Part shown: positions 22,290-31,287 of the stretch, in pieces | Layout of the letters: the number at the start of each line of letters is the position of its first letter | Position numbering within the stretch: position 1 is the stretch's first letter | Source: an uncultured SAR86 cluster bacterium | Lineage (GTDB): Bacteria; Pseudomonadota; Gammaproteobacteria; Magnimaribacterales; D2472 | Reading direction: 5' to 3' | Assembly (NCBI GenBank): GCA_902511575.1 | Contig: CABXFU010000004.1 | Location: 1 to 64,000 of the forward strand | DNA length: 64,000 nt | Notes under the pieces: model-generated | The model's input: the letters and a program-made list of their open reading frames with translations, nothing else | The model's database searches: none | What the model was told of the DNA's origin: nothing | Program-made: the position numbers and the translations under genes

Positions 22290-22401
22290 TTTTATCCTCT
22301 ATGTTTATTTCTTTCGTTGGCCAATTTAATAAAAATTTACCAATGGGTGGGGTCAAAACGTCTTTTTTAAATCTCTTTAACCAATGACAATATTCTTACA
22401 T

Positions 22402-22410
22402 TGTGGATAA
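22402..22410 (-). promoter_or_regulatory. DnaA box (TTATCCACA on - strand)
   Basis: TGTGGATAA on + strand, exact consensus; in nrdA/glpK divergent intergenic region. Confidence 0.6.
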
Positions 22411-22424
22411 ATAATCAAGTGAAA

Positions 22425-22442
22425 AACACAATATATTGTGAA
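22425..22442. promoter_or_regulatory. NrdR box 1
   Basis: AACACAATATATTGTGAA, close to the NrdR consensus, upstream of nrdA. Confidence 0.8.
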
Positions 22443-22455
22443 TTCTTTTAAATTT

Positions 22456-22473
22456 TTCACAATATGCTGTATA
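22456..22473. promoter_or_regulatory. NrdR box 2
   Basis: TTCACAATATGCTGTATA, 31 bp start-to-start from box 1 (about three helical turns). Confidence 0.75.
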
Positions 22474-22511
22474 AATGGTGTTTATTGATTGTGAGGATAA
22501 AGTGAGTAAAT

Positions 22512-22520
22512 TGTGGATAA
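22512..22520 (-). promoter_or_regulatory. DnaA box (TTATCCACA on - strand)
   Basis: TGTGGATAA on + strand, exact consensus; on the other side of the NrdR pair. Confidence 0.6.
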
Positions 22521-22541
22521 CTTAAAAATATTGGAGCTGAT

Positions 22542-24005
22542 ATGTCTATATTAATAGCTATTGATCAAGGCACAACAAGCACCAGAACGGTGGCGTTTGA
22601 TAAAGATCTAAATATCATCCATTCAGAGCAAAAGGAATATCCTTTAATTTATCCCAATGATGGTTGGGTGGAGATTGCGCCTGAGGAATTAATGAGTTCC
22701 GTCTATGCAACCATTGATCCTGTGATAGAAGCTTGCTCAGATATATCCGCTATAGGAATAACAAATCAGCGTGAAACAACTTTGGTATGGGATGCCGATT
22801 CTGGAGAGCCTATATACAACGCAATTGTTTGGCAGGACAGAAGAACGGCAGAGCAATGCATGCAACTGAAGAAAGCTGGTCATGAAGAGGCAATAAAGAA
22901 TGCAACTGGCCTGTTGCTTGATCCATATTTCTCATCTACAAAAATATCCTGGATTTTAGATAATGTTGATGGCGCAAGGAAAAGAGCTGAAGCAGGCAAG
23001 TTAAGGTTTGGGACAGTGGATACGTATTTGCTGTGGCAACTGACTCATGGGGAGATTTATAAGACTGATGTTACCAATGCCTCTAGAACTAATTTATACA
23101 ATATACATTTTAAGGAATGGGATTCAGAGCTTCTTAAGATTTTCAATATTCCAAGATCAATGCTTCCTGAGGTGCAGTCATCCGACAGTAATTACGGGAC
23201 ACTGGTGAGAGGTAATAAAACCATTAAAATTTCAGGGGTGATTGGAGACCAGCAAAGCGCGTTAGTAGGGCAAAGGTGTTTTCAATCAGGTCAAATGAAA
23301 GCAACATTTGGAACAGGATGTTTTTTGATGGTGAATACCGGTGATGAATCTCTGCTATCAACTTCAGGTCTTCTCAACACTCTTGGATACGGCCTCTCAG
23401 GCAAGGTATCTTATGCATTGGAAGGAAGTATTTTTTCGGCTGGGACCATCATTCAATGGCTACGAGATAATATGGAATTTTTTCAAGATTCTGCAGAAAG
23501 CATAAATTTACTAGATACAAGGGGTGAGTCCAATGGTGTTTTGTTTGTTCCTGGTTTTACAGGAATTGGAGCTCCTCACTGGAATGCAGAAATTAGAGCA
23601 AGTTTCTATGGCATCACAAGGGACTCAACCAAAAAAGATATGGTTACGGCTGCATTTAAATCACTAATTTATCAAGTCATGGATATTAAAGAAGCTTTAA
23701 AGGTTGATGGTATACAAATTAAAAATTTATCTATTGATGGGGGTATGGCCGCGAATTCAGGTTTTTGTCAGCTATTGGCAGATTTTTTAGGTCAGGAGGT
23801 GCAGGTTCCCTCAAGCTTAGAGTCCACGGCGATAGGCGCTGCAATTACTGCCGGCTTAGGGGCTCATTTTTTTTCTATCAATGATTTGCAGAACAACCAA
23901 TCAAGCAATGCAACTATTTATCAACCAAGAGTGAAAGTTTTTGATCCAAATGATCTGACTGAATGGAGAAAATTTCTCAGAGTCCTTCTGGACGCATACA
24001 ATTAA
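22542..24005 (+). CDS. glpK: Glycerol kinase
   Basis: AIDQGTTSTRTVAFD, ITNQRETTLVWD, GVIGDQQSALVGQ, GGMAANSGFCQLLADFLG. Confidence 0.96.
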   Translation: MSILIAIDQGTTSTRTVAFDKDLNIIHSEQKEYPLIYPNDGWVEIAPEELMSSVYATIDPVIEACSDISAIGITNQRETTLVWDADSGEPIYNAIVWQDRRTAEQCMQLKKAGHEEAIKNATGLLLDPYFSSTKISWILDNVDGARKRAEAGKLRFGTVDTYLLWQLTHGEIYKTDVTNASRTNLYNIHFKEWDSELLKIFNIPRSMLPEVQSSDSNYGTLVRGNKTIKISGVIGDQQSALVGQRCFQSGQMKATFGTGCFLMVNTGDESLLSTSGLLNTLGYGLSGKVSYALEGSIFSAGTIIQWLRDNMEFFQDSAESINLLDTRGESNGVLFVPGFTGIGAPHWNAEIRASFYGITRDSTKKDMVTAAFKSLIYQVMDIKEALKVDGIQIKNLSIDGGMAANSGFCQLLADFLGQEVQVPSSLESTAIGAAITAGLGAHFFSINDLQNNQSSNATIYQPRVKVFDPNDLTEWRKFLRVLLDAYN

Positions 24006-24177
24006 AAATATGCTTTATTGCATGTAATACATAAAAAGATTTCCCTAGGATGATTTCTGAGCTTCCTGCATGAGACATTTTTAAATTTCTTTAATTAAAT
24101 AGTTTTAAATGTTTTTGTTTGATATTTATTGTAATAAACTAACTCCACTTTTAATTAAGTCCCCCTGACTGGAAAAC

Positions 24178-25362
24178 ATGTTTAATTTTAAAACTTTCAA
24201 TAATATTGCTGAAGATGGTCTAGATATTCTTCGCAAAAATAAATTTAAAGAGGTATCTGAGAACCCTGAAGGGATATTGCTCAGAAGTCATAATCTTTTA
24301 AAGGAAGATTTTGAGGACAATCTTTTATGCATAGCTCGAGCAGGAGCAGGTACAAACAATATACCTAAAGATGATGCAACCAAACAAGGAATTGTTGTTT
24401 TTAATACTCCAGGCGCAAATGCAAATGCAGTAAAGGAGCTTGTCATCTGCGGGATGTTGCTTTCTTCTCGGGGTATTGTTGAGGGCATTGAATTTGCAAA
24501 GAATCTTGATCTTGAAGACTCTGCAGGTTTAAACCAAGCAATGGAGGCTCAAAAGAAAACATTTGCAGGTAATGAGCTGGCTGGAAAGACACTTGGAATA
24601 GTGGGCCTTGGATCAATTGGATCAATGCTTGCACAAGCAGCTCACACCCTTGGAATGAAATTGGTAGGATATGATCCTTACATTTCTATAGAGGGTGCAT
24701 GGAGGCTACCTCGAGAAGTTGAAAAAGCTGAAACAATGGAGGCTCTTTTACAGCAATCAGATTATGTCTCACTCCATGTTCCTCTTGTTGAGGATACAAA
24801 AAATCTTATTAACGGATCAAATTTAAACAAATTCAAAAAAGGCGCTAGGCTAATCAACCTATCTAGAGGAGGGATAGTTAATACTGATGACGTCATAGCT
24901 GAGCTAGAGAATGGAAATCTAGGTAGATTTGTTACAGATTTTCCAACTCCTGAGCTGATCAAGCGTTCTGCAGAGAAGAATGATGTAGTTCTCCTCCCTC
25001 ACTTGGGCGCAAGCACAAAAGAAGCTGAGATAAACTGTGCTGTTATGGCTGCAAATCAAATGGTTAACTATCTACAAGATGGCACAATATTAAATTCAGT
25101 AAATTTTCCAAGAATCTCGCTTTCGCGAGGTACTAATCATCGTTTGGTTATTATTAATCACAATGAACCAGGAATGATTGGTAAAATTGCTGATTCAATT
25201 GCTGCCTGTGATATCAACATTGCTGAGATGACAAATAAAAGTAGAGATGAAATCGCTATTAATTTAATTGATCTGGAATGTCAGGCAAGCGAGGAATTGA
25301 TTAATCAACTTCGATCAGTCGAGCATGTAATGAGTGTCAGGTCTTTAGATATAAGCAGTTAG
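24178..25362 (+). CDS. serA: D-3-phosphoglycerate dehydrogenase with C-terminal ACT domain
   Basis: ARAGAGTNNIP, GIVGLGSIGSMLAQAAHTLGMKLVGYDP, NLSRGGIVNTDDV, HLGASTKEAE, C-terminal NHNEPGMIGKIADSIA. Confidence 0.92.
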   Translation: MFNFKTFNNIAEDGLDILRKNKFKEVSENPEGILLRSHNLLKEDFEDNLLCIARAGAGTNNIPKDDATKQGIVVFNTPGANANAVKELVICGMLLSSRGIVEGIEFAKNLDLEDSAGLNQAMEAQKKTFAGNELAGKTLGIVGLGSIGSMLAQAAHTLGMKLVGYDPYISIEGAWRLPREVEKAETMEALLQQSDYVSLHVPLVEDTKNLINGSNLNKFKKGARLINLSRGGIVNTDDVIAELENGNLGRFVTDFPTPELIKRSAEKNDVVLLPHLGASTKEAEINCAVMAANQMVNYLQDGTILNSVNFPRISLSRGTNHRLVIINHNEPGMIGKIADSIAACDINIAEMTNKSRDEIAINLIDLECQASEELINQLRSVEHVMSVRSLDISS

Positions 25363-25366
25363 GGCT

Positions 25367-26473
25367 TTACACGTAGTTCTCAACAAAACTTTTATCAAAA
25401 GGCACGATTTGGTCCTCTTTCCCATCTTGAACTTTATTAGCCCAATCAGGATCAGATAAAAGCGCTCTTCCAACAGCAATTAAATCAAATTCAGACTTAT
25501 TGAGCTTCTCATGCAGGATATTTAGATCTACAGTTTGGGTCTTATGGTCCCCAGAATAAAGTTTAATAAAATCTTTGTCCAAACCAACACTACCTACACT
25601 AATAGTAGGAAGTCCAGTTGCCTCTTTTGCAACTCCAGCCAAGTTAAGGCCTTTAGTGTTAAATTCGCCTTCCCAAAAACGACGATTGCTACAATGGATA
25701 AAATCAGCCCCTGCACTCTTTAAAATATTAAAAAATTTATTTAACTCTTCTGCATCAGAAGTAATTTTTGCTTCATAGTCCTGTTGCTTCCACTGTGAAA
25801 CTCTTATTCCAATCTTGAAGCTTTCAGAGGTTATTTTTTGTGATGCCTCAAGAATTTCTTTCGCAAGTTTAGATCTATTTTCGATGGAGCCACCATATTC
25901 ATCAGTCCTTAAATTTATCTGATCCCAAAAAAATTGATCAATTAAATAGCCATGCGCACCATGAATTTCCACCCCATCAAATCCAATCTCTTCACAAATC
26001 TTTGCATCTTCAGCATAAACCTCGATCAATTCTTTGATTTCCTCATGCGTCATTTCATGCGCCACTTTCTTTCCAGGAACCACATAACCAGATGGAGTAA
26101 ATCCTGGAACTTCTGGTATAGGGGGCATGCCTAGTTTTCTAATTCCACCCACATGCCAGAGTTGACAGAAGATAGAGGAATTATTTTTATGAACCTCATT
26201 GACGACTTTTTCCCACATTTTTTTTGCTTCATCTGTTTCTAAATTTGGGCAATTCGGATAGCCGCTTGCAGCTTGATGACTCACTTCCACTCCCTCAGTT
26301 AGTATCAAACCTACACCACCTTGAGCTCTTCGTGCATAGTAGGTTGGAGCATAATCTTTGGGTATTCCATTTGGTGAAAAGTTCCTTGTCATAGGAGCCA
26401 TCACAACTCTATTTCTTAGATTTAAACCATTCAAGTTGTAGGCAGAAAAAAGCGCGTTTTTTTGATCATTCAT
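25367..26473 (-). CDS. NADH:flavin oxidoreductase, Old Yellow Enzyme family
   Basis: LRNRVVMAPMTRNFSPNGIP, FDGVEIHGAHGYLIDQFFWDQIN, RTDEYGGSIENRSKL. Confidence 0.92.
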   Translation of the reverse strand: MNDQKNALFSAYNLNGLNLRNRVVMAPMTRNFSPNGIPKDYAPTYYARRAQGGVGLILTEGVEVSHQAASGYPNCPNLETDEAKKMWEKVVNEVHKNNSSIFCQLWHVGGIRKLGMPPIPEVPGFTPSGYVVPGKKVAHEMTHEEIKELIEVYAEDAKICEEIGFDGVEIHGAHGYLIDQFFWDQINLRTDEYGGSIENRSKLAKEILEASQKITSESFKIGIRVSQWKQQDYEAKITSDAEELNKFFNILKSAGADFIHCSNRRFWEGEFNTKGLNLAGVAKEATGLPTISVGSVGLDKDFIKLYSGDHKTQTVDLNILHEKLNKSEFDLIAVGRALLSDPDWANKVQDGKEDQIVPFDKSFVENYV

Positions 26474-26622
26474 ATGGATTATTTATGGTTACTATAAAGA
26501 GGATGTATTCTAATTTATTTTTTTTTAAAAAAATACTTGCCCACAGAACTAAATAGTGTTATTGACTCTTCATTAATATTTACCAAAAGATGGATTAATC
26601 TGAACTAAACGTAACATAAGTT

Positions 26623-26694
26623 ACTGATTTAAGGTTATTTAATTATTAATTGATTAGTTTTTGATCAATTTGCATGAAACCTTATTAAATCAGT
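26623..26694. repeat. Long imperfect inverted repeat with a nested inner palindrome
   Basis: Outer arms ACTGATTTAA (26623-26632) / TTAAATCAGT (26685-26694); inner arms AATTGAT (26648-26654) / ATCAATT (26664-26670). Confidence 0.6.
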
Positions 26695-26727
26695 CTAAAA
26701 TATAAGAATATTAACTTATCCCAAGCT

Positions 26728-26750
26728 TTATCCACAGTTTCTGTGGATAA
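26728..26750. promoter_or_regulatory. Perfect inverted pair of DnaA boxes
   Basis: TTATCCACAG-TTT-CTGTGGATAA: two exact TTATCCACA boxes head-to-head, stem extendable by one T/A pair; upstream of ung. Confidence 0.6.
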
Positions 26751-26778
26751 AATTTAAGCATTTTTTAGAGTAATTTTT

Positions 26779-27453
26779 TTGAATATTTTTAACTTTCCTG
26801 ATACTTGGTTAGAGCCTCTGGGCAAGCGGTTTTGTATAGATTTTTTAAATGAAATGGAGTCAAAATTTTTAAAATCAAATACTGAAAATATAGCTATATT
26901 TCCCCCAATTCCATCTGTATTCCGAGCCCTAGAATTGGTTCATTTCAATGAAGTTAAAGTATTAATTTTAGGGCAAGATCCATACCATGGTTTCGGACAA
27001 GCAAACGGCCTGTCTTTCTCAGTCAATAAAGAAATTATGATTCCGCCATCCCTAAAAAATATCTTTCTTGAACTAAAAGATGATTTAAATATTCCTATTT
27101 CTCAACACGGCGATTTAACTTCTTGGGCTCAACAAAAAATCTTGTTATTAAATTCTGTTCTAACTGTAGAGCATGGAAAACCAAACTCACATCAGAAATT
27201 AGGCTGGGATAAATTAACGAACAAAATCATTTCTCGGTTAAGTCAAAGAGGAAATATGATTTTTGTTTTATGGGGCAACAGTGCTCAAAAAAAATTAAAT
27301 TTAATTGACGACAAGGAAAATAAAATTTTATCCGCTCCTCACCCATCTCCTCTTTCTGCTTATAGGGGATTTTTTGGATGCAAGCATTTTTCAGAAATTA
27401 ATAAAATCTTAATAAAGAATGGCTCTAGTGAAATTAATTGGAAGCTTAATTAA
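26779..27453 (+). CDS. ung: Uracil-DNA glycosylase (TTG start)
   Basis: VLILGQDPYHGFGQANGLSFSV, HPSPLSAYRGFFGCKHFSEIN. Confidence 0.96.
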   Translation: MNIFNFPDTWLEPLGKRFCIDFLNEMESKFLKSNTENIAIFPPIPSVFRALELVHFNEVKVLILGQDPYHGFGQANGLSFSVNKEIMIPPSLKNIFLELKDDLNIPISQHGDLTSWAQQKILLLNSVLTVEHGKPNSHQKLGWDKLTNKIISRLSQRGNMIFVLWGNSAQKKLNLIDDKENKILSAPHPSPLSAYRGFFGCKHFSEINKILIKNGSSEINWKLN

Positions 27454-28219
27454 TTTTATTAGAAAAACTATCTATTTTTCCAAAGCAAGATGAGAATATT
27501 GTTTCCTGGATTTTGTAGCTCTTTCCAATAATTATAAATTCAGAAACCTCTATTTGATTTGAGTGAACAATTAACCTTGTTTCTTTTTTTAATTTTCCTA
27601 GATACTCCATTCTTGCAATTATTTCTTGCCCTTTAAAGCAGCCCTTAGTAAAACTAACCCTAGTATTGTGCTGTCCTAATTCGTGAGGTCTGTACTTGCC
27701 TGTTTCCTCAAGTTCAATTTGATGATCGCCCATAATTTTTCGATTAATAGCCCAGTTCTCTGTGCTGAGAATATCTAAATTATCTTGAGATTTATTGTTT
27801 TTATCAATCGATAGCGATAAATATGCAATATCTGAGCTTAAAACCAGATGTTCATTTGGAAGCATTGCTTGACCTTTTTTTCTTGTAAAACCTATCACTT
27901 TAGAGTTTAGTGGCTCAGCTGAGACTTTATAAAAAGGCAAAAATTTAGTTATTTCGTTTAAAAAAACATCTTTAAGACCATTTTCAATGATAATTAACCA
28001 CTTGCTTTGATCAAAAATCACTTCAAAGTTGCATAAAATAAAACCCTTTTCGTTGCACAAAGAAGAGATTTGACCTAATTGTTCTTTGATTAGAGTGCAA
28101 TCTGACGTTACCTGTCCTTGTAAAAGACTTAAGACAGAGTCAAAATCACCATTTAAATGAATTGCTGTACTATCCTCAAGATTTACAGCCCCATATTTTA
28201 TAAATTTAGAATTTAACAA
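27446..28219 (-). CDS. ygfZ: YgfZ/GcvT-domain folate-binding protein
   Basis: LLQGQVTSDC, KGCFKGQEIIARMEYLGKLKKETR; divergent from sdhE as in many gammaproteobacteria. Confidence 0.9.
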   Translation of the reverse strand: MLNSKFIKYGAVNLEDSTAIHLNGDFDSVLSLLQGQVTSDCTLIKEQLGQISSLCNEKGFILCNFEVIFDQSKWLIIIENGLKDVFLNEITKFLPFYKVSAEPLNSKVIGFTRKKGQAMLPNEHLVLSSDIAYLSLSIDKNNKSQDNLDILSTENWAINRKIMGDHQIELEETGKYRPHELGQHNTRVSFTKGCFKGQEIIARMEYLGKLKKETRLIVHSNQIEVSEFIIIGKSYKIQETIFSSCFGKIDSFSNKIN

Positions 28220-28266
28220 TTTATTTAATTAACAATTTCAATAAAGATACTATATTAGATTAATAA

Positions 28267-28515
28267 ATGAATACAGACATCAATAAAACAAAATGGAAGT
28301 GCAGAAGAGGTCTGAGAGAGCTAGATTTGCTGTTTAGAAGGTACAGTGAAGATAATCTAGAGTCTCTTTCTCAAAAAGATTTTAAGATGTTTAATAGTAT
28401 TTTGGATCTAGAGGATCAGCCTTTATATGATTTTATATTTAAGAATGAATCTTTAAATAGCCCAGAGAAAGAAAACTTCATTTTAAATAACATAAAAAAC
28501 TTCACAGATAATTGA
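28267..28515 (+). CDS. sdhE: FAD assembly factor SdhE
   Basis: KWKCRRGLRELDLLFRRY, LDLEDQPLYDFI. Confidence 0.92.
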   Translation: MNTDINKTKWKCRRGLRELDLLFRRYSEDNLESLSQKDFKMFNSILDLEDQPLYDFIFKNESLNSPEKENFILNNIKNFTDN

Positions 28516-28557
28516 AACTATTTCATTTCATCTTTGTCCAAATGATCGAGGAAACAT

Positions 28558-29127
28558 ATGGGGATTAGCAAAGGGGATGAAGTGTTTGTAAATGAAATTA
28601 AAGCTGGAAACGCGATGGCATTTGAAGCCATGGTTCTAAAGTATCAACCAAAACTCATGTCTTCTTTGATCGGATATACAAAATCTCGAGATCAGGCAGA
28701 GGAGCTATGCCAAAAGACATTTATTAAAGTTTGGCAAAAAATTGACTCCTTCAGGGGAGATAGCGCTCTTTTTACCTGGATTTATAGGATAGGAATAAAT
28801 CTGGCAAAGAATGATTTTGCTAGTAGTTTTTCTAAAGGTTCCAAGATTACTGATTCATTAGATCAAAATGAACACGATGTTCCTCAATATCTTTCACCAG
28901 AAACGGAACTTATAGCAATGGAGTCTGAAAATAAGATTATGGAATTCATTCAAGCTCTTGATACTGACACTAAGACAGCTTTTACGCTTAGAGAGATTGA
29001 TGGAAGAACCTACGATGAGATAGCTCAAATACTTAAATGCCCAATTGGCACTGTTAGATCAAGAATATTTAGAGCTAGGCAACTTATATTAGAATTTATG
29101 AATCAGGAGAATATTTTAAATGGATAA
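28558..29127 (+). CDS. rpoE: RNA polymerase sigma-E (ECF) factor
   Basis: AFEAMVLKYQPKLMSSLIGYTKSRDQAEELCQKTFIKVWQKI, TLREIDGRTYDEIAQILKCPIGTVRSRIFRARQ. Confidence 0.94.
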   Translation: MGISKGDEVFVNEIKAGNAMAFEAMVLKYQPKLMSSLIGYTKSRDQAEELCQKTFIKVWQKIDSFRGDSALFTWIYRIGINLAKNDFASSFSKGSKITDSLDQNEHDVPQYLSPETELIAMESENKIMEFIQALDTDTKTAFTLREIDGRTYDEIAQILKCPIGTVRSRIFRARQLILEFMNQENILNG

Positions 29128-29812
29128 AGACTTAGAAAAACTATCTGCTTTATATGATGGGGAGCTTTCGTCTAAAGAAATTCAAGAGAGTCTTACGAAG
29201 ATGAATGCAGATGATGGCTTGAAAAATACTTTCCAAAACTTTGGGCTTATCTCAGACATTGTTCAAAGACATTCGGAACAAAAAACTCCAAAAGTTTCAT
29301 TTTTGAAAGATTACCTCAGCAAGATCAATCCTGTGATGAGTAATTTGATAACTGCGGCAGCAACTGTCCTTATCACATTAATAATATTGTATCAGTTTGA
29401 TGAAGATCGCTTTCAGGTGGATAGAGATAGCTCTTTGCAGCTTTCATCCGCACTTTCAAGCGATCAGGCCAAAAATCAATTGCTAAATGCAGATCAAAAC
29501 ATCATGGAGCACATGATTCACATTATGCAATCTAATAAGTCTCATAATTCCCAACAGGTTTCTAAAAACTGGATCCCAGTAGGCTTTTCAGTCAATCCAA
29601 ATAACCCCAATCAATATTCAAATGGAAGAAATAATTTATTTTTCCATCTTGAAAATAAACAACTTGGTATTAAAAAGGTAAAATACTTTAAAGCAAATAA
29701 TAATTGGATTTATTTAATTCCCTTGCAAGATGGAAGACTGTTAACTGCTTATGGGGATGTTCCTCCATCTGTAGCTGATCCTATGATCCAATCAATTTAT
29801 CAAAGGAAATAA
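29120..29812 (+). CDS. Anti-sigma-E factor RseA-like, with RseB/MucB C-terminal-like periplasmic domain
   Basis: N-term MDKDLEKLSALYDGELSSKE (RseA-like), single TM TAAATVLITLIILYQF, C-term WIPVGFSV...LLTAYGDVPPSVADPMIQSI resembling RseB/MucB C-terminus; between rpoE and mucD. Confidence 0.75.
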   Translation: MDKDLEKLSALYDGELSSKEIQESLTKMNADDGLKNTFQNFGLISDIVQRHSEQKTPKVSFLKDYLSKINPVMSNLITAAATVLITLIILYQFDEDRFQVDRDSSLQLSSALSSDQAKNQLLNADQNIMEHMIHIMQSNKSHNSQQVSKNWIPVGFSVNPNNPNQYSNGRNNLFFHLENKQLGIKKVKYFKANNNWIYLIPLQDGRLLTAYGDVPPSVADPMIQSIYQRK

Positions 29813-29814
29813 AA

Positions 29815-31212
29815 ATGAATCTTTTTAAAAATAAGATCGCTCTTATACTCGTTCTAGGCCTCACATCCTCTATTAATGCAGCGTTGCCTTCCAATATTTC
29901 AGAACTAGTTGAAAATTCTGCCCCTGCTGTTGTAAATATAACTTCTCGTAAAGAAGTGAAAATGCAGAACTCAATGAGAGGGTTTGATGAATTTGAAAGA
30001 TTTTTTGGTATTCCGCGGGGTAGAGGCTTCCCTCAACCTCAACAGCCTGAAACGAGGGAGGCTGTAGCATATGGCTCTGGCTTCATTTTTAAAGATGGTT
30101 ATTTATTGACAAACTTCCATGTTGTTGATGAGGCAGAAGAAATTACGGTTTCTTTAAATGACAGAAGGGAGTTTTCTGCTGAGGTGGTTGGAATTGATCC
30201 TCTCTCAGACCTCGCCGTTTTAAAGATTAAGGGTAAAAATTTACCAAAAGTTTCTATTGGCGACAGTGAGAAACTCAAGGTTGGAGATTGGGTTGTTGCA
30301 ATTGGCTCTCCTTTTTCTTTTGATTTTTCTGTCACCGCAGGGATTGTCAGCGCAAAAGGAAGAAGTATTCAAAATCAAAATATTGGAAATTATGTCCCAT
30401 TTATTCAGACTGATGTTGCAATCAATCCAGGTAACTCTGGAGGACCATTATTTGATTTGGGTGGAAGGGTTGTAGGAATTAATTCTCAAATCTATTCTCG
30501 TAGCGGAGGTTATCAAGGTCTTGCTTTTGCAATACCTATAGATGTTGCTATGGAAGTTGCCAGCCAGATCATCGAAGATGGTAGTGTTGCTCGAGGATAT
30601 CTTGGTGTCAGGGTTGGTGAAGTGGACAATGATCTTGCCGAAGCATTGAGTATGGAAAAACCTTATGGCGCATTAATTACTGATGTTGAAAAAGGTGAGT
30701 CTGGTGACGATGCTGGTCTTCAAGCAGGAGACGTAATCATTGAATTTAATGGCAAAGAAATTAAATTTGGTTCAGATTTGCCTCATGTTGTTGGAAGAAT
30801 CCAACCTAAAACAAAAGCAAATGCAAAAGTTATTCGTGATGGAAAAAATGTTAACTTGAAATTTGTTCTAGGCGAACTGCCTGCTGATGAAAGAACATTT
30901 ATTCCAGCTAAAACTGAAATTTCCTCCGATCCATTAGGGTTAAAGATTGAAGATCTGTCTGAAGATAATTCTCGACCAAGCGATCCTGAAAATGGGGTAT
31001 TAGTTCTAAGAGTGAACAATGGATCTCCGGCTTATGGAAAATTAACTCGGGGAGATATTATCACTGAAGTTATTTCTCAAGGTAAGCGATATGCCATTGA
31101 GGATGCAGAGTCTTTTGAGGAATTAATTGAGCGATTTGATGAAGGGGATAAATTAGCAATTGTAGGTCGTCGAAATAACAATAGATTTTTTGTTGCAGTA
31201 ACCGTAGATTAA
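29815..31212 (+). CDS. mucD: Periplasmic serine protease, Do/MucD family (DegP-like), two PDZ regions
   Basis: Signal peptide, LLTNFHVVDEAEEITV, DPLSDLAVLKIK, QTDVAINPGNSGGPLFDLGG. Confidence 0.93.
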   Translation: MNLFKNKIALILVLGLTSSINAALPSNISELVENSAPAVVNITSRKEVKMQNSMRGFDEFERFFGIPRGRGFPQPQQPETREAVAYGSGFIFKDGYLLTNFHVVDEAEEITVSLNDRREFSAEVVGIDPLSDLAVLKIKGKNLPKVSIGDSEKLKVGDWVVAIGSPFSFDFSVTAGIVSAKGRSIQNQNIGNYVPFIQTDVAINPGNSGGPLFDLGGRVVGINSQIYSRSGGYQGLAFAIPIDVAMEVASQIIEDGSVARGYLGVRVGEVDNDLAEALSMEKPYGALITDVEKGESGDDAGLQAGDVIIEFNGKEIKFGSDLPHVVGRIQPKTKANAKVIRDGKNVNLKFVLGELPADERTFIPAKTEISSDPLGLKIEDLSEDNSRPSDPENGVLVLRVNNGSPAYGKLTRGDIITEVISQGKRYAIEDAESFEELIERFDEGDKLAIVGRRNNNRFFVAVTVD

Positions 31213-31229
31213 ATCCATCTTAAATGCAT

Positions 31230-31260
31230 AAGAAAAGCTGATAACAGATCAGCTTTTCTT
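31230..31260 (+). terminator. Rho-independent terminator after mucD
   Basis: 13-bp perfect stem AAGAAAAGCTGAT-AACAG-ATCAGCTTTTCTT with T-rich 3' arm, just after the mucD stop. Confidence 0.85.
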
Positions 31261-31287
31261 ATAGAATAGTCTTGCATTTATTAGAAG

